Assembly (NCBI GenBank): GCA_029863625.1
Contig: JAOTUY010000017.1
Coordinates: 1-48,138, forward strand
Direction: 5' to 3'
Length of the DNA: 48,138 nt
Origin: Acidimicrobiia bacterium
GTDB taxonomy: Bacteria > Actinomycetota > Acidimicrobiia > Spongiisociales > UBA4744
Part shown: positions 1-8,578 of the stretch, piece after piece
Layout of the letters: the number at the start of each line of letters is the position of its first letter
How positions within the stretch are numbered: the stretch's first letter is position 1
The notes under the pieces: generated by a model
Seen by the model: only the letters and a program-made list of their open reading frames with translations
The model's database searches: none
What the model was told of the DNA's origin: nothing
Program-made: the position numbers and the translations under genes

Positions 1-99
1 GATGAGTATGCCGGCCTGGCTTATCACATCATTCAGAACGACTACCTCAACGGCGAGACAATCCGCCTGGACGGCGGTATCCGCATGCAGCCGAAGTAG
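1..99 (+). CDS. SDR-family oxidoreductase, C-terminal end (partial)
   Basis: The first 32 codons of the window, in frame 1, end at TAG 97-99. The peptide contains [17 protein letters not shown], the C-terminal signature of short-chain dehydrogenase/reductases, where the last strand carries (N)GE.IRLDGG. The Rossmann fold and the YxxxK catalytic residues lie before the window, so substrate and cofactor cannot be stated. The ORF that starts at base 2 in another frame is a shadow of this gene. Confidence 0.75.
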   Translation, partial: DEYAGLAYHIIQNDYLNGETIRLDGGIRMQPK

Positions 100-345
100 A
101 TCGATTGACTGCCGGGGCCTGTCGCCCATCGACCGCTCGCCGGCCACCCGGGCCCATCATCTGATCGAGGCTGGATTGACTTCATGACGCCGAAACGATT
201 CTGACACGCGACTTCATTCGCACATGGTTATGGCCGCGGGAACCATTCATCGAACCGGTTCGTTCTGCATCTGAGCGTCGGACTCTTGCATGGTGCGATA
301 TCTTTATAGCAAGGCAACAAGACCCCCAGAGGGAAAGGAGCAGGC

Positions 346-645
346 ATGGTGGATTTCGCAGGAGTGCTTCGCACGCGGACGGAACGCGATACCGCGATCC
401 GAGTAGTGATCGACCTGACCGATGAACGGCTTCGCCTTCGCTCCGGAGAGACCGAGATTGCCGATTGGAGCCTGGACAACATCCGGGTCAACGCCCAGGT
501 CGATGGCTTCCACATCAAGGCCGAGGGCGAGGAGATCATTCTCGATCTGACCCAAGACGCGGAGTTCGCAGTGGCTCTCGGCCTCAAAAGCGCACCGGTC
601 GCCTTGGCCCGCCGTATGTCGATGGTCCGCGACCGGGCCAGTTAG
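346..645 (+). CDS. Conserved hypothetical protein, 99 aa
   Basis: I do not recognise a named family. An ATG follows a good ribosome binding site (GGGAAAGGAGCAGGC). The protein is soluble and charged, with an alternating strand-like pattern (TAIRVVIDLTDERLRL, EIADWSLDNIRV, FHIKAEGEEIILDL) suggesting a small beta-rich or PH-like fold, and a basic C-terminal helix. There is no signal peptide, membrane segment or cysteine. It stands alone, followed by a short hairpin. Codon use matches the neighbouring real genes, so I consider it a true gene of unknown role. Confidence 0.75.
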   Translation: MVDFAGVLRTRTERDTAIRVVIDLTDERLRLRSGETEIADWSLDNIRVNAQVDGFHIKAEGEEIILDLTQDAEFAVALGLKSAPVALARRMSMVRDRAS

Positions 646-686
646 CCGACCCCCAAAGAGCCCCTGTTTTGGGCACTTGTGGGACC

Positions 687-706
687 CTGCCCGTCCCAAT
701 GGGCAG
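687..706. terminator. Short hairpin after the 99-aa gene
   Basis: CTGCCC (687-692) pairs with GGGCAG (701-706) across an 8-nt loop. No T-run follows, which is common in high-GC actinobacteria. It lies 40 nt after the stop of the upstream gene. It is a weak candidate terminator, judged on position and pairing only. Confidence 0.3.
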
Positions 707-800
707 GCGGTCACGCAAAGCGGTCATGGATAGACGCCGAGTGGGATCGGACCCCATCGCTGCCCGCGCTGGTCAGCGCATCAACCGATGGCAAATCTGA

Positions 801-995
801 TCAGGCGGAGGTGATCGCCAACCAAGCCAGACAATCCACGGCGAGGATGTCCTCCGAATCGGGGGGCGCCGGCGCCTCGCAGGGGTAGACGCTCACGCGG
901 CGGCAGCGGCTACACACCATCCGCACCAGACCGGGTCCGGCCCCATACGACAGGTCGTCGTGGATGTGTCCTGGTCGCTTGCGAAGTCCCAACAT
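801..995 (-). CDS. Tiny zinc-ribbon-like protein, 64 aa
   Basis: The ATG (993-995) has a clear Shine-Dalgarno sequence, GGGAGG, seven bases upstream, which supports a real gene although it is short and overlapped by plus-strand ORFs. The middle of the protein reads LVRMVCSRCRRVSV, with further cysteines at YPC and near the C terminus, suggesting a small metal-binding ribbon. The segment resembles QRQVCSSCGQVSI in the small gene at 8112-8381, so the two may be distant paralogues. No enzyme motif is visible. Nucleic-acid or protein binding is only a guess. Confidence 0.6.
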   Translation of the reverse strand: MLGLRKRPGHIHDDLSYGAGPGLVRMVCSRCRRVSVYPCEAPAPPDSEDILAVDCLAWLAITSA

Positions 996-1156
996 CGAAA
1001 AGCCTCCCAGGCAGGAAGGTGTCGTACGGGGTTCGTATCGGCCGTCCGAGCGATTCCTCGCGGATAGTTAGAAAAAGGGCCAGGTTTGACTAGTCAGTGA
1101 AAACCGCTACCCGCGGGTAAGGCACTATTGCCGTTACCAGGTACTAGGTACGGCTC

Positions 1157-1654
1157 CTAGGCCCACGGGTCGGAACCGTCCGGAATCTCCGGCGGTGGTG
1201 TGTCGGTCCCAGCCCAGCTCGGACCGGCCGACCGCTTGTCTTGAGTATCGAAGGTCTTCCAACGTTCGCGAGCGGTCCTGATACCGAAGACCCGGTTGAT
1301 CGCCCACATGAATTCTTCTTCGTCGAGGTCGCCTTTGCGGAAGACGGCTACGACGCCGTCTGACTTGGCCTTCTTTTCGAGCGACTCACTGTCCGAACCG
1401 GTTAGATAGATCACGGGGATGTCGCTGGTCACGCCTACCCGGCGCAGACGATCGAGGATCGTAAGTCCATCCGCTCCGGGCAGGTAGTGGTCGAGAAGGA
1501 TGAGGCCCGGCTGTTCGTTGGCAGCGATCCAGGCGGCGTGAACGCCGTCTTCAGCAGTGAGCACGGAGAAGTCCCGCTCCTCGAAGAACCGCCTCAGGAT
1601 CTTCGTGTAGACCTTGTCGTCGTCGACGATCAGGATCTTCTTCGTTGCTTCGAT
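1157..1654 (-). CDS. Response regulator receiver protein with no standard start codon
   Basis: A single receiver (CheY-like) domain of about 125 residues is followed by a 35-residue polar tail without an output domain. The acidic pocket is in KKILIVDDD, the phospho-acceptor Asp in LILLDHYLPGADG, the conserved Thr in VIYLTG and the Lys in VFRKGD. The first in-frame GTG (1562-1564) would remove strand 1 and the acidic pocket. Family homology runs up to codon ATC (1652-1654), which has GAGG eight bases before it; no ATG, GTG or TTG lies between it and the upstream in-frame TGA. Either AUC is used, or an ATG was changed to ATC in the genome or the assembly. It diverges from the HEAT-repeat gene. 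Its partner kinase is not in the window. Confidence 0.8.
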   Translation of the reverse strand: MEATKKILIVDDDKVYTKILRRFFEERDFSVLTAEDGVHAAWIAANEQPGLILLDHYLPGADGLTILDRLRRVGVTSDIPVIYLTGSDSESLEKKAKSDGVVAVFRKGDLDEEEFMWAINRVFGIRTARERWKTFDTQDKRSAGPSWAGTDTPPPEIPDGSDPWA

Positions 1655-1694
1655 GGCCTCTACCTCACAAGTTCCGTAGCCCGAACTGTACTTC

Positions 1695-2834
1695 GTGTTT
1701 CATTCTGCCCACGCCTACGATCGTGCTGTGCCCTCTGCCTCTCGACCGGCTGACCATGATGCCACCCGGCGAACGCTCGCCGGCCACGACCTGATCGCCA
1801 CGGCCTCGGGTTATCTCACGTCCGATATTGCCCTCGCATTGCCGTTCGAAGCGCTCGTGGCATTCAAGAAGCTCCTGCTGCAGTTCTTTTCGGTCGGGGC
1901 ATGGACGGACCTTGATGAACAGGAGTTGAGTGAGGTCGTAGCACCGCACATCAACGAGGGGTGGTGGGAACACGACCTGGGCAGAGGCCTGACCCTGGCT
2001 TACGGGATTCGAGAGGGGCGATTCGAGTTGTGGGCGGGTGGGGGGGGAACGCCAGCCCCTTCGATCTTCGATCGAGTCTTCGCCGGACCGGTGGTACCGG
2101 AGGCAACGCCACATCCTCGCAAGGTCAAGTTCACGACCGGCGGACTCCCGGCCCCGGGAATCTGGTATCGGCGGAACGATTCGGGCAAGCCGGCCGATCC
2201 CCGGGTCGAGCGAATGTTCGCGGAGCCGGACGTCACCGACGTCATGGTGGCCGGCGACTTCGTCACCATCGGCATCGGAGCCCGGTCGCCGTGGGAAGAA
2301 CGATTGGAACCTTTGCTCGCTCTGGTGACCGAGCTCTTCGCTGATCCCGGTGCTGCTCGCCATCGGCCGGAAAGGACCCGCGAAGAGCTCATGCAAGAAG
2401 CCGGCCGGGCCATCGTTGCCGGCCGACCCGAAGAACTCCACTTGCTGGATCCCAACGTGGAAACAGACCGAAAGCGTCTTCTCCATGCGATCGACGCCGA
2501 CGATCCGCGAGTCCGGCGGATTGCCGTGGCCGTTTTGCTCGAATCAAACGACACCGATATCCGTACGCGTACCGTCACACGAGGCATGGCCGACCCGTCC
2601 CGTCTGGTGCGACGAACGGCAGTCGACGCGGCCGCTGATACCGAAGACGAACGGTTCCGCCCGCTGTTCGAGAACTCACTCACCGATGACGACGCCTGGA
2701 TCCGCTGGAAAGCCGTCCGCTCACTCGGGGACCTGGGCCTCGACCAAAGCCGCTCTCTGGTCGAATCGCTGACCGACGATCTCGACTTCCAGGTTCGGTT
2801 CGAGGTAGCGAAAGTGCTACGGGATGCCGGCTAG
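1695..2834 (+). CDS. HEAT-repeat protein with an Nfu_N-like segment, 379 aa
   Basis: Residues 155-216 (around PRVERMFAEPDVTDVMVAGD, then FVTIGI and WEERLEPLLALVTELF) resemble the N-terminal Nfu/NifU scaffold domain. Residues 255-379 are alpha-helical HEAT-like repeats with the recurrent pattern D...R..A...L.....D. The first 150 residues match nothing I know. There is no CxxC, so it cannot carry an Fe-S cluster in the way true Nfu proteins do; a protein-interaction role is more likely. The start is uncertain: GTG 1695 is used here, GTG 1728 is an alternative, and neither has a Shine-Dalgarno sequence. The 5' end faces the response regulator closely, so the two genes share a very short promoter region. 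Confidence 0.75.
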   Translation: MFHSAHAYDRAVPSASRPADHDATRRTLAGHDLIATASGYLTSDIALALPFEALVAFKKLLLQFFSVGAWTDLDEQELSEVVAPHINEGWWEHDLGRGLTLAYGIREGRFELWAGGGGTPAPSIFDRVFAGPVVPEATPHPRKVKFTTGGLPAPGIWYRRNDSGKPADPRVERMFAEPDVTDVMVAGDFVTIGIGARSPWEERLEPLLALVTELFADPGAARHRPERTREELMQEAGRAIVAGRPEELHLLDPNVETDRKRLLHAIDADDPRVRRIAVAVLLESNDTDIRTRTVTRGMADPSRLVRRTAVDAAADTEDERFRPLFENSLTDDDAWIRWKAVRSLGDLGLDQSRSLVESLTDDLDFQVRFEVAKVLRDAG

Positions 2835-2900
2835 ACGCGGGCCAGGCAGAGAGGCTGGAGCCTGCGGCTGCGTGCTTGGATCCGATTAGCCTTTCCGCCC

Positions 2901-4925
2901 ATGGCGTTCACCTATCCTCCGACCCGGCGGGCCGACACCGTCGACTATTACCACGGAACTCCAGTGGCCGACCCTTATCGCTGGCTCGAAAACTCCGAGT
3001 CGGAAGACACCAAAGCTTTTGTTCAGGCCCAGAACGAGATAACACTCCCCTTTCTGGCGTCGCTGCGAGAACGATCAGAGCTCCGGGAACGGATGGAGGC
3101 CTTGTGGGATGTAGCTCGGACCGGAGCACCGACGGTCCGAAACGGGATAGCCGTCTGGCCCCACAACGACGGGCTGCAAGATCAGCCTGTGCTCTTCGTG
3201 CGGCGGCCCGACCACGAGGACCGGGTCTTGCTGGATCCAAACGTCATGTCGGAGGACGGAGCTATCGCCGTCATCGTGACGTCACTATCGGATGACGGGC
3301 GCTTGCTGGCCTATTCGATCGCGGAGTCGGGCAGCGACTGGCAGACCATCCGGATCCGAGACACCGAGACCGGCGATGACCTGTCCGATGAACTCCACCA
3401 CGTGAAGTTCACCGAGATCTCGTGGTACGACTCCGGATTCTTCTATTCGCGATTTCCTGCGCACGACCCGGCGTCGATCGAGCCGTCACGCAATATGGCC
3501 GTGCACTACCACACGCTCGGCACCGACCAGGACAAGGACACCCTGGTCTTTGCCAATCCCGATGACCCGGATCTCGGATACGGCGCGGCCGTCAGCGACG
3601 ACCACCGCTTTCTGATCCTGACCGAATGGCAAGGGACGTCCCGCAAGAACGGGCTGCTCTATAAGCCCCTCGATGACCCCGACGCGGACTGGGTCCGACT
3701 TGCCTCGCCCGGTGAAGCCCTGTACGCGTTCCTCGCCCACCACCAGGGCGCCTTCCTGCTCCACACGGACCTCGAGGCTCCAAACGGACGCATCGTGCGC
3801 CTTTCGCTCGACCGGCCCGAGGCCATCTACGAACTGGTCGGCGAACGCCACCAGGCGATCGAACTCGCGACGTCGGCCGCAGGCTGCTTGATAGCGATCA
3901 CCCTCAACGAGGCATCCCACCGTATCCACACGTTCGACCTCGATGGCACGCCAACCGGATCGATCGATCTGCCGGGGGCGGGTACGGTGGCCGAACTGAC
4001 CGGCCGGCTTCAGGACGATTCCCTCTACCTTGGATTCCAGTCGTTTCTTTACCCGCCGACCGCACTGCGCTGGGACGGTGCCACCCTCGAGGTGTTCGCC
4101 GGGGCCGCTCCACCCCTCGACCCGAACCGGGTGATCGTCGAACGACGAAGGGCCGTATCATCCGATGGTGCCGAGGTCGGCATGTTCATCATTCGCCTGA
4201 CTACCTCAGTCCTTCCCGCCCCGGTCGAACTGTACGGATACGGCGGATTCAACATCAGCCTCACTCCCATGTTCCATCCGGCCCGGCTGGCATTCCTCGA
4301 GGCGGGCGGTGTGGTAGCCGTCGCCAATTTGCGGGGAGGATCCGAACTCGGCGAGACATGGCATGAGGCCGGCATGCTGGGGAACAAACAGCAGGTCTTC
4401 GACGATCTCTTCGCTTGTGCCGAAACCTTGATCGCTGATGGTGTGGCCGGACCGGCTCAGGTCGGAATCCGGGGAGGTTCGAACGGCGGTTTGCTCACGG
4501 CGGCTGCCATGGTGCAGCGTCCCGATCTCTTCGGTGCAGTTATTGCTCAGGTGCCGGTGACCGACATGCTTCGCTATCAACATTTCACCGCCGGTCGCTA
4601 TTGGACCGTCGAGTACGGAGACGCCGATAAGGATGAGGAAGCCTTCACATGGTTGTTGGCCTACTCTCCGTATCACAACATCGCCGCCGGGATCAGCTAT
4701 CCCCCGCTGTTGATCACGACGGCCGAATCAGACGATCGGGTCGTCCCCATGCACTCGCTCAAGTTTGCCGCCGCGGTCCAGCACGCCGCCGGCGGCAACT
4801 CTGAGCAACCACTGTTGGTGCGGGTCGAGACCCGGGCCGGTCACGGACTGGGCAAGCCGACGTCAAAGCTGATCGACGAGTCGGCCGACATTTTCGCGTT
4901 CCTTCTCCATCACCTGGCCCGCTAG
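2901..4925 (+). CDS. Prolyl oligopeptidase (peptidase family S9A)
   Basis: This serine peptidase cleaves short peptides after proline in the cytoplasm. At 674 aa it has the usual family length: a short N-terminal helical part (YPPTRRADTVDYYHGTPVADPYRWLE), a beta-propeller, then an alpha/beta-hydrolase domain. The catalytic triad is visible: Ser527 in RGGSNGG, Asp611 in ESDDRVVP and His648 in RAGHGLGKP; DDRV also supplies the Arg that binds the substrate carboxylate in the pig enzyme. There is no signal peptide. The ATG has no Shine-Dalgarno sequence, but TAGCCT sits eight bases before it, which fits leaderless transcription. The downstream VOC gene is convergent. Confidence 0.95.
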   Translation: MAFTYPPTRRADTVDYYHGTPVADPYRWLENSESEDTKAFVQAQNEITLPFLASLRERSELRERMEALWDVARTGAPTVRNGIAVWPHNDGLQDQPVLFVRRPDHEDRVLLDPNVMSEDGAIAVIVTSLSDDGRLLAYSIAESGSDWQTIRIRDTETGDDLSDELHHVKFTEISWYDSGFFYSRFPAHDPASIEPSRNMAVHYHTLGTDQDKDTLVFANPDDPDLGYGAAVSDDHRFLILTEWQGTSRKNGLLYKPLDDPDADWVRLASPGEALYAFLAHHQGAFLLHTDLEAPNGRIVRLSLDRPEAIYELVGERHQAIELATSAAGCLIAITLNEASHRIHTFDLDGTPTGSIDLPGAGTVAELTGRLQDDSLYLGFQSFLYPPTALRWDGATLEVFAGAAPPLDPNRVIVERRRAVSSDGAEVGMFIIRLTTSVLPAPVELYGYGGFNISLTPMFHPARLAFLEAGGVVAVANLRGGSELGETWHEAGMLGNKQQVFDDLFACAETLIADGVAGPAQVGIRGGSNGGLLTAAAMVQRPDLFGAVIAQVPVTDMLRYQHFTAGRYWTVEYGDADKDEEAFTWLLAYSPYHNIAAGISYPPLLITTAESDDRVVPMHSLKFAAAVQHAAGGNSEQPLLVRVETRAGHGLGKPTSKLIDESADIFAFLLHHLAR

Positions 4926-4937
4926 ACCAGGGCGCGG

Positions 4938-5315
4938 CTACATATCTCCGTCGAAGAGTCCGATGATGTTGCCTTCGGTGTCCTTGAACCAGGCGCCCTT
5001 GGTGCCATCGGGCATAGTGAGTACGCCGTCGACGGTCTTCATCTCGCCGAAATCGTAGTCCTCGAACCGCACGCCTCGACTTCGAAAGTGTGCAACCGCC
5101 GCCTCAGTATCCTCGACCCCGATACCGACCGCGGTGGCCTGGTTGGTTCCGGCGAACGCGGAGGGATAGACCATGATCCAGTTGTCGGCCACCTGGACTC
5201 TGATCGAGCCATCCGCCTCCTGAGCGCCGACCTCGAAGCCGGCTACCTCCTGGTAGAACTTCCTGGCCCGGTCGATGTCGCCGGCCGGCAGCGTTGCAAC
5301 TGCTCCACGAAACAT
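4938..5315 (-). CDS. VOC (glyoxalase/bleomycin-resistance fold) family protein
   Basis: A 125-aa protein with the vicinal-oxygen-chelate pattern: ATLPAGDIDRARKFYQEVAG at the N terminus and DGTKGAWFKDTEGNIIGLFD at the C terminus, the final strand that supplies a metal-ligand Glu in many family members. The start at ATG 5313-5315 is fixed by a strong ribosome binding site (AAGGAGGAG) five bases upstream; the longer open frame beyond it is not coding. Members include glyoxalases, dioxygenases and antibiotic-binding proteins; the substrate here cannot be told. Confidence 0.85.
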   Translation of the reverse strand: MFRGAVATLPAGDIDRARKFYQEVAGFEVGAQEADGSIRVQVADNWIMVYPSAFAGTNQATAVGIGVEDTEAAVAHFRSRGVRFEDYDFGEMKTVDGVLTMPDGTKGAWFKDTEGNIIGLFDGDM

Positions 5316-5666
5316 GGTCTCCTCCTTCTGGTTGTTGGAAGCAACTGTACGACATTCGGAGTCTTTTGTGAACTTGTGAATCTCTGGCAGGTTTAGCGTC
5401 GCATATTCCCCAGCCGACGATCGGCTAGTTGTGACAACCGCACCTACGCTCGCCTTCGCACACGGGGAGCAATCGACACCACTTTGATCGTGCCGGCCAT
5501 CGTCCGTGATGGTTCTCGAGTCGGGGCATGAGACCGGTTCTAAACTAAGTGCCTCCCTTGATAAGAACCTGAGCCTCCTACTATCAGATATGACATCCGA
5601 CCCGGGAATACCGAGTGTGGTCTCCCGGTTGGACGTCGTACTCAATCATGAAATAGAGAGGCGCAC
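5316..5666. other. Intergenic region between the VOC gene and lon
   Basis: About 350 bases without a gene, AT-richer than its surroundings. It must carry the promoters of the two divergent genes. On the plus strand TTGATA (5558-5563) and TACTAT (5579-5584) resemble -35 and -10 boxes, but the 15-base spacer is short. I found no convincing HAIR/HspR inverted repeat or CIRCE element, the usual heat-shock operators of actinobacterial chaperone and protease genes. Confidence 0.5.
5558..5584 (+). promoter_or_regulatory. Possible lon promoter
   Basis: TTGATA and TACTAT are separated by 15 bases, about 80 bases before the lon ATG. The short spacer makes this tentative. Confidence 0.3.
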
Positions 5667-7967
5667 ATGGCCGATACACGAGAACTCGCTCTTCCGGTAC
5701 TACCCCTCCGCAATGGGGTGGTTTTCCCCCACATGGTTGTCACCCTTCGGATCGAGACCGAGGAGGGGACCACCGCCGTGGCGGCCGCCGAGCAGTCCGA
5801 TGGGCTGTTGCTGCTGGTCCCCAAAGTGAACGGAAAATACGCCAGCGTCGGCACGGTTGCGCAAATCCAGGATGCCGAGGGAGGGAACGTTGTCGTCGAA
5901 GGGCTGGCTCGAGCCCGGGTCGGGGCCGGACGGACCGACGATCAGGGAGCACTCTGGGTCGACGCCGAGCAGTACCCCGAAGCCGACGTGCACGATGAAG
6001 CCCTCGACGACCTCGTTGGCGAATACCGGGCGGTTGTGGGCGAAGTACTGGCCCAGCGCGGTATGGGTGGCGTAGCCGAGCGAATCCTCGGTATCGAGAA
6101 TCCAAGCCAGCTGGCCGACCTGGCGGTCTACTCTCCAGACCTCTCACTCGAGCAGAAAGTCGAACTGCTGGAAACGCTCGACATCCGCGAGCGTCTCGGC
6201 AAGCTCATGTCGTGGATGGGCGAGGTATTGGCCGATCTCACCTTGCGCAGAAAGGTGCGCGACAGCGCTGCCGAGCGGATCGACAAATCCCAGCGCGATT
6301 ACTTGCTCCGCCAGCAACTCGAAGCGATCAAGAAAGAGCTCGGCGAAGAGGGTGATGCCTCTTCCGAATACCGGCAGAAGCTCGAGAACGCCGCCCTCCC
6401 CGAGAAGGCTCGCGAAGCGGTGGAAAGGGAGATCGACCGATTGGAACGGATGTCCGAGCAGTCGCCGGAGCACTCCTGGATCCGTACCTGGCTCGACACG
6501 ATGTTCGACGTGCCGTGGGGCGAGCAGTCCGACGACCGGCTCGACCTCGACGAGGCTTGGGCAGTGCTCGACGCCGACCACACCGGCCTTGCAGATGTGA
6601 AGGAACGCATCGTCGAGCACCTGGCGGTCCGCAAGCTCCGCAAGGATCGCGGCCTGGAGAACGCAGGCAACCTGAGAGAAGGCGCCATCCTGCTCCTGGT
6701 CGGACCTCCCGGGGTCGGCAAGACATCGTTGGGCGAGTCCGTTGCCCGGGCCCTGGGTCGTAAATTCGTGCGGGTTGCCCTGGGTGGCATTCGCGATGAG
6801 GCCGAGATCCGCGGTCATCGCCGCACGTACGTCGGCGCTCGCCCCGGCAGGATCGTCCGGGCACTCATCGAGTCCGAGACCATGAACCCGGTCTTCCTGC
6901 TCGACGAGATGGACAAGGTTGGATCAGACTGGCGCGGCGACCCGTCGTCCGCCTTGCTCGAAGTGCTGGATCCGGCCCAGAACCACACCTTCCGGGACCA
7001 TTATCTCGAGCTGGATGTCGACCTCTCCGATGTCTTGTTCATCGGTACCGCCAACGTGCTGGAGACCATCCCGGCGCCGCTTCTCGACCGCACCGAGGTC
7101 ATTCGCCTCGACGGGTACACGGATCTCGAGAAAGTGGCGATCGCCCGCGATCATCTCCTCCCCCGCCAGATCCGCGGCGCGGGACTGGAGCCTGAAGAAA
7201 TCGAGGTCAGCGAGGAAGCGCTGACCGCCGTGGTGGACCGTTACACCCGGGAGGCTGGAGTCCGCTCGCTCGAGCGCGAACTCGGCAAGCTGGCCCGCAA
7301 GGTGGCAACCAGGATCGCCCGCGGCGACGACAAGCCGACGGTCATCGAGGTCGACGAATCAAACGTCAAGGACTTCCTGGGCAAGCCCAAGGTCTGGCGT
7401 GACGAAGCCAAGGACCGTACGGCCGTCCCCGGCGTGTCGACCGGTCTCGCAGTAACCGGCGCCGGCGGGGATGTGCTGTTCGTCGAAGCCACCGCCATGA
7501 ACGGTGAACCCGGGCTCACGCTGACCGGACAGCTGGGCGACGTGATGAAGGAGTCGGCCCGCATCGCCCTGTCCTACATCGAGTCACATGCCGATCAGTT
7601 GAAGATCGACCCGGCCGACCTGAAGCGGAAATTCCACGTCCATGTTCCGGCCGGGGCGGTTCCGAAGGACGGCCCCTCGGCCGGGATCACGATAGCCACC
7701 GCCCTGGCGTCACTCCTGTCGGGCCGCAAGGTGAAGGACACGCTGGGTATGACCGGCGAGATCACCCTGCAAGGCAAGGTGCTGCCGATCGGCGGGGTAA
7801 AACAGAAGGTGCTGGCTGCGCATCGGGCCGGCCTCTCCCAGGTGATTCTCCCCGCCCGAAATGAGCAGGATCTGGACGACGTTCCCGAGAGCTGCCGGGA
7901 AGAGATGACCTTCCATATCGTCGACACCATCGATGAGGTACTTGACAAGGCCCTCGAACCGGCCTGA
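5667..7967 (+). CDS. lon: ATP-dependent Lon protease (LonA type)
   Basis: Lon is a hexameric cytoplasmic AAA+ protease that unfolds and degrades damaged and regulatory proteins. The 766 aa comprise the N-terminal LON substrate domain (from LALPVLPLRNGVVFPHMVV to about residue 200), a coiled-coil, an AAA+ module with Walker A GPPGVGKT at 346-353 and Walker B PVFLLDEMDK, and the C-terminal protease with Ser671 in PKDGPSAG and Lys714 in GGVKQK. The 43-residue Ser-Lys distance equals that of E. coli Lon (S679/K722). The start is supported by GAGAGG upstream. The gene appears monocistronic, with a hairpin after the stop. Confidence 0.98.
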   Translation: MADTRELALPVLPLRNGVVFPHMVVTLRIETEEGTTAVAAAEQSDGLLLLVPKVNGKYASVGTVAQIQDAEGGNVVVEGLARARVGAGRTDDQGALWVDAEQYPEADVHDEALDDLVGEYRAVVGEVLAQRGMGGVAERILGIENPSQLADLAVYSPDLSLEQKVELLETLDIRERLGKLMSWMGEVLADLTLRRKVRDSAAERIDKSQRDYLLRQQLEAIKKELGEEGDASSEYRQKLENAALPEKAREAVEREIDRLERMSEQSPEHSWIRTWLDTMFDVPWGEQSDDRLDLDEAWAVLDADHTGLADVKERIVEHLAVRKLRKDRGLENAGNLREGAILLLVGPPGVGKTSLGESVARALGRKFVRVALGGIRDEAEIRGHRRTYVGARPGRIVRALIESETMNPVFLLDEMDKVGSDWRGDPSSALLEVLDPAQNHTFRDHYLELDVDLSDVLFIGTANVLETIPAPLLDRTEVIRLDGYTDLEKVAIARDHLLPRQIRGAGLEPEEIEVSEEALTAVVDRYTREAGVRSLERELGKLARKVATRIARGDDKPTVIEVDESNVKDFLGKPKVWRDEAKDRTAVPGVSTGLAVTGAGGDVLFVEATAMNGEPGLTLTGQLGDVMKESARIALSYIESHADQLKIDPADLKRKFHVHVPAGAVPKDGPSAGITIATALASLLSGRKVKDTLGMTGEITLQGKVLPIGGVKQKVLAAHRAGLSQVILPARNEQDLDDVPESCREEMTFHIVDTIDEVLDKALEPA

Positions 7968-7980
7968 TCGGATCCGGTTT

Positions 7981-8018
7981 TGGCGTCGGGGGGACGCCGC
8001 GGTGCTCGTGCGACGCCA
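7981..8018. terminator. Hairpins downstream of lon
   Basis: TGGCGTCG (7981-7988) can pair with CGACGCCA (8011-8018). Alternatively GGCGTC (7982-7987) can pair with GACGCC (7993-7998). The two folds share the left arm and exclude each other. There is no T-run. The first role to consider is a terminator for lon. Confidence 0.45.
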
Positions 8019-8111
8019 GAACCCCGGTACTAGTCCGATGAAGTGCGGGAAGGATCCTCCTTGAGCTTTCGCGCCATTGGTCGACAACGATCAAATGGCA
8101 AGGGAGGCCGC

Positions 8112-8381
8112 ATGTTCAGACTCAGCGCTCGAAACAGTAGGTCCGCAAAACACACCCACGAGTACCGCGTTCACAACGTCGGCGCCGACCTGCAGCGTCA
8201 GGTGTGCAGCAGTTGTGGGCAGGTCAGCATCAGTTCGGCCCCTCGGCCCAGCCTCCGGTCCATTGTGACCGATGCCAACCCCCGCCTATCCCACAATGAT
8301 GATTTCACAATCGTCATCGATGAGACCGCTCAGCCCGTGGGCTTGAGCTGGCGCTTCGGCGAGAGGCGGACCCGACGGTGA
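8112..8381 (+). CDS. Small CxxC protein, 89 aa
   Basis: The ATG at 8112 has GGGAGG five bases upstream. The protein has a basic N terminus, one CxxC pair in QRQVCSSCGQVSI, and a C-terminal half with no recognisable motif. The CxxC segment resembles that of the 64-aa gene at 801-995. A single CxxC gives half a zinc site, so it may dimerise or use histidines from HTHEYRVHN. Its stop overlaps the start of the next gene, suggesting translational coupling. Confidence 0.7.
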   Translation: MFRLSARNSRSAKHTHEYRVHNVGADLQRQVCSSCGQVSISSAPRPSLRSIVTDANPRLSHNDDFTIVIDETAQPVGLSWRFGERRTRR

Positions 8382-8569
8382 GCGCCCTTCTCTGTGAACG
8401 TTGCGGCAGTCCGGCGCTGGTGATTTACGAACGGCGGGCTCTGTGTGGTCCATGTGCCGTTGAAGCGCTGGACGAGAACCAACACTATTTGGTGATCCAG
8501 GTCGACGACAGGAAGGGGTCGGAGGAAGACGGCTCCACAAGAAACACCAAATCCACGAAGCCCGTTTGA
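8378..8569 (+). CDS. Small zinc-ribbon protein, 63 aa
   Basis: The GTG start overlaps the TGA of the previous gene (GTGA), a sign of coupled translation. Two CxxC pairs, LCERCGSPALV and LCGPCAVEALD, are spaced as in a compact zinc ribbon; the C-terminal third is polar and probably disordered. The same arrangement (CKGCHAP ... LCARCGLD) opens the membrane protein at 12307-12924. The likely role is binding of nucleic acid or protein; nothing more specific can be read. Confidence 0.7.
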   Translation: MSALLCERCGSPALVIYERRALCGPCAVEALDENQHYLVIQVDDRKGSEEDGSTRNTKSTKPV

Positions 8570-8578
8570 AGGCCACAC

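Noticed and set aside
1108..1119. Perfect 12-bp palindrome TACCCGCGGGTA and nearby GACTAGTC (1088-1095)
   Set aside because: They could be operators for the 64-aa gene, but short GC palindromes are expected by chance here and there is no repeat pair or clear promoter to anchor them.
5316..5645. N-terminal extension of the VOC gene (235-aa ORF)
   Set aside because: The strong AAGGAGGAG site before ATG 5315, and lack of homology or sensible codons upstream, make the extension non-coding.
5316..5666. HAIR/HspR or CIRCE heat-shock operator before lon
   Set aside because: CTTGATAAGAACCTGAG only faintly resembles half of a HAIR element, and no complete inverted repeat is present.
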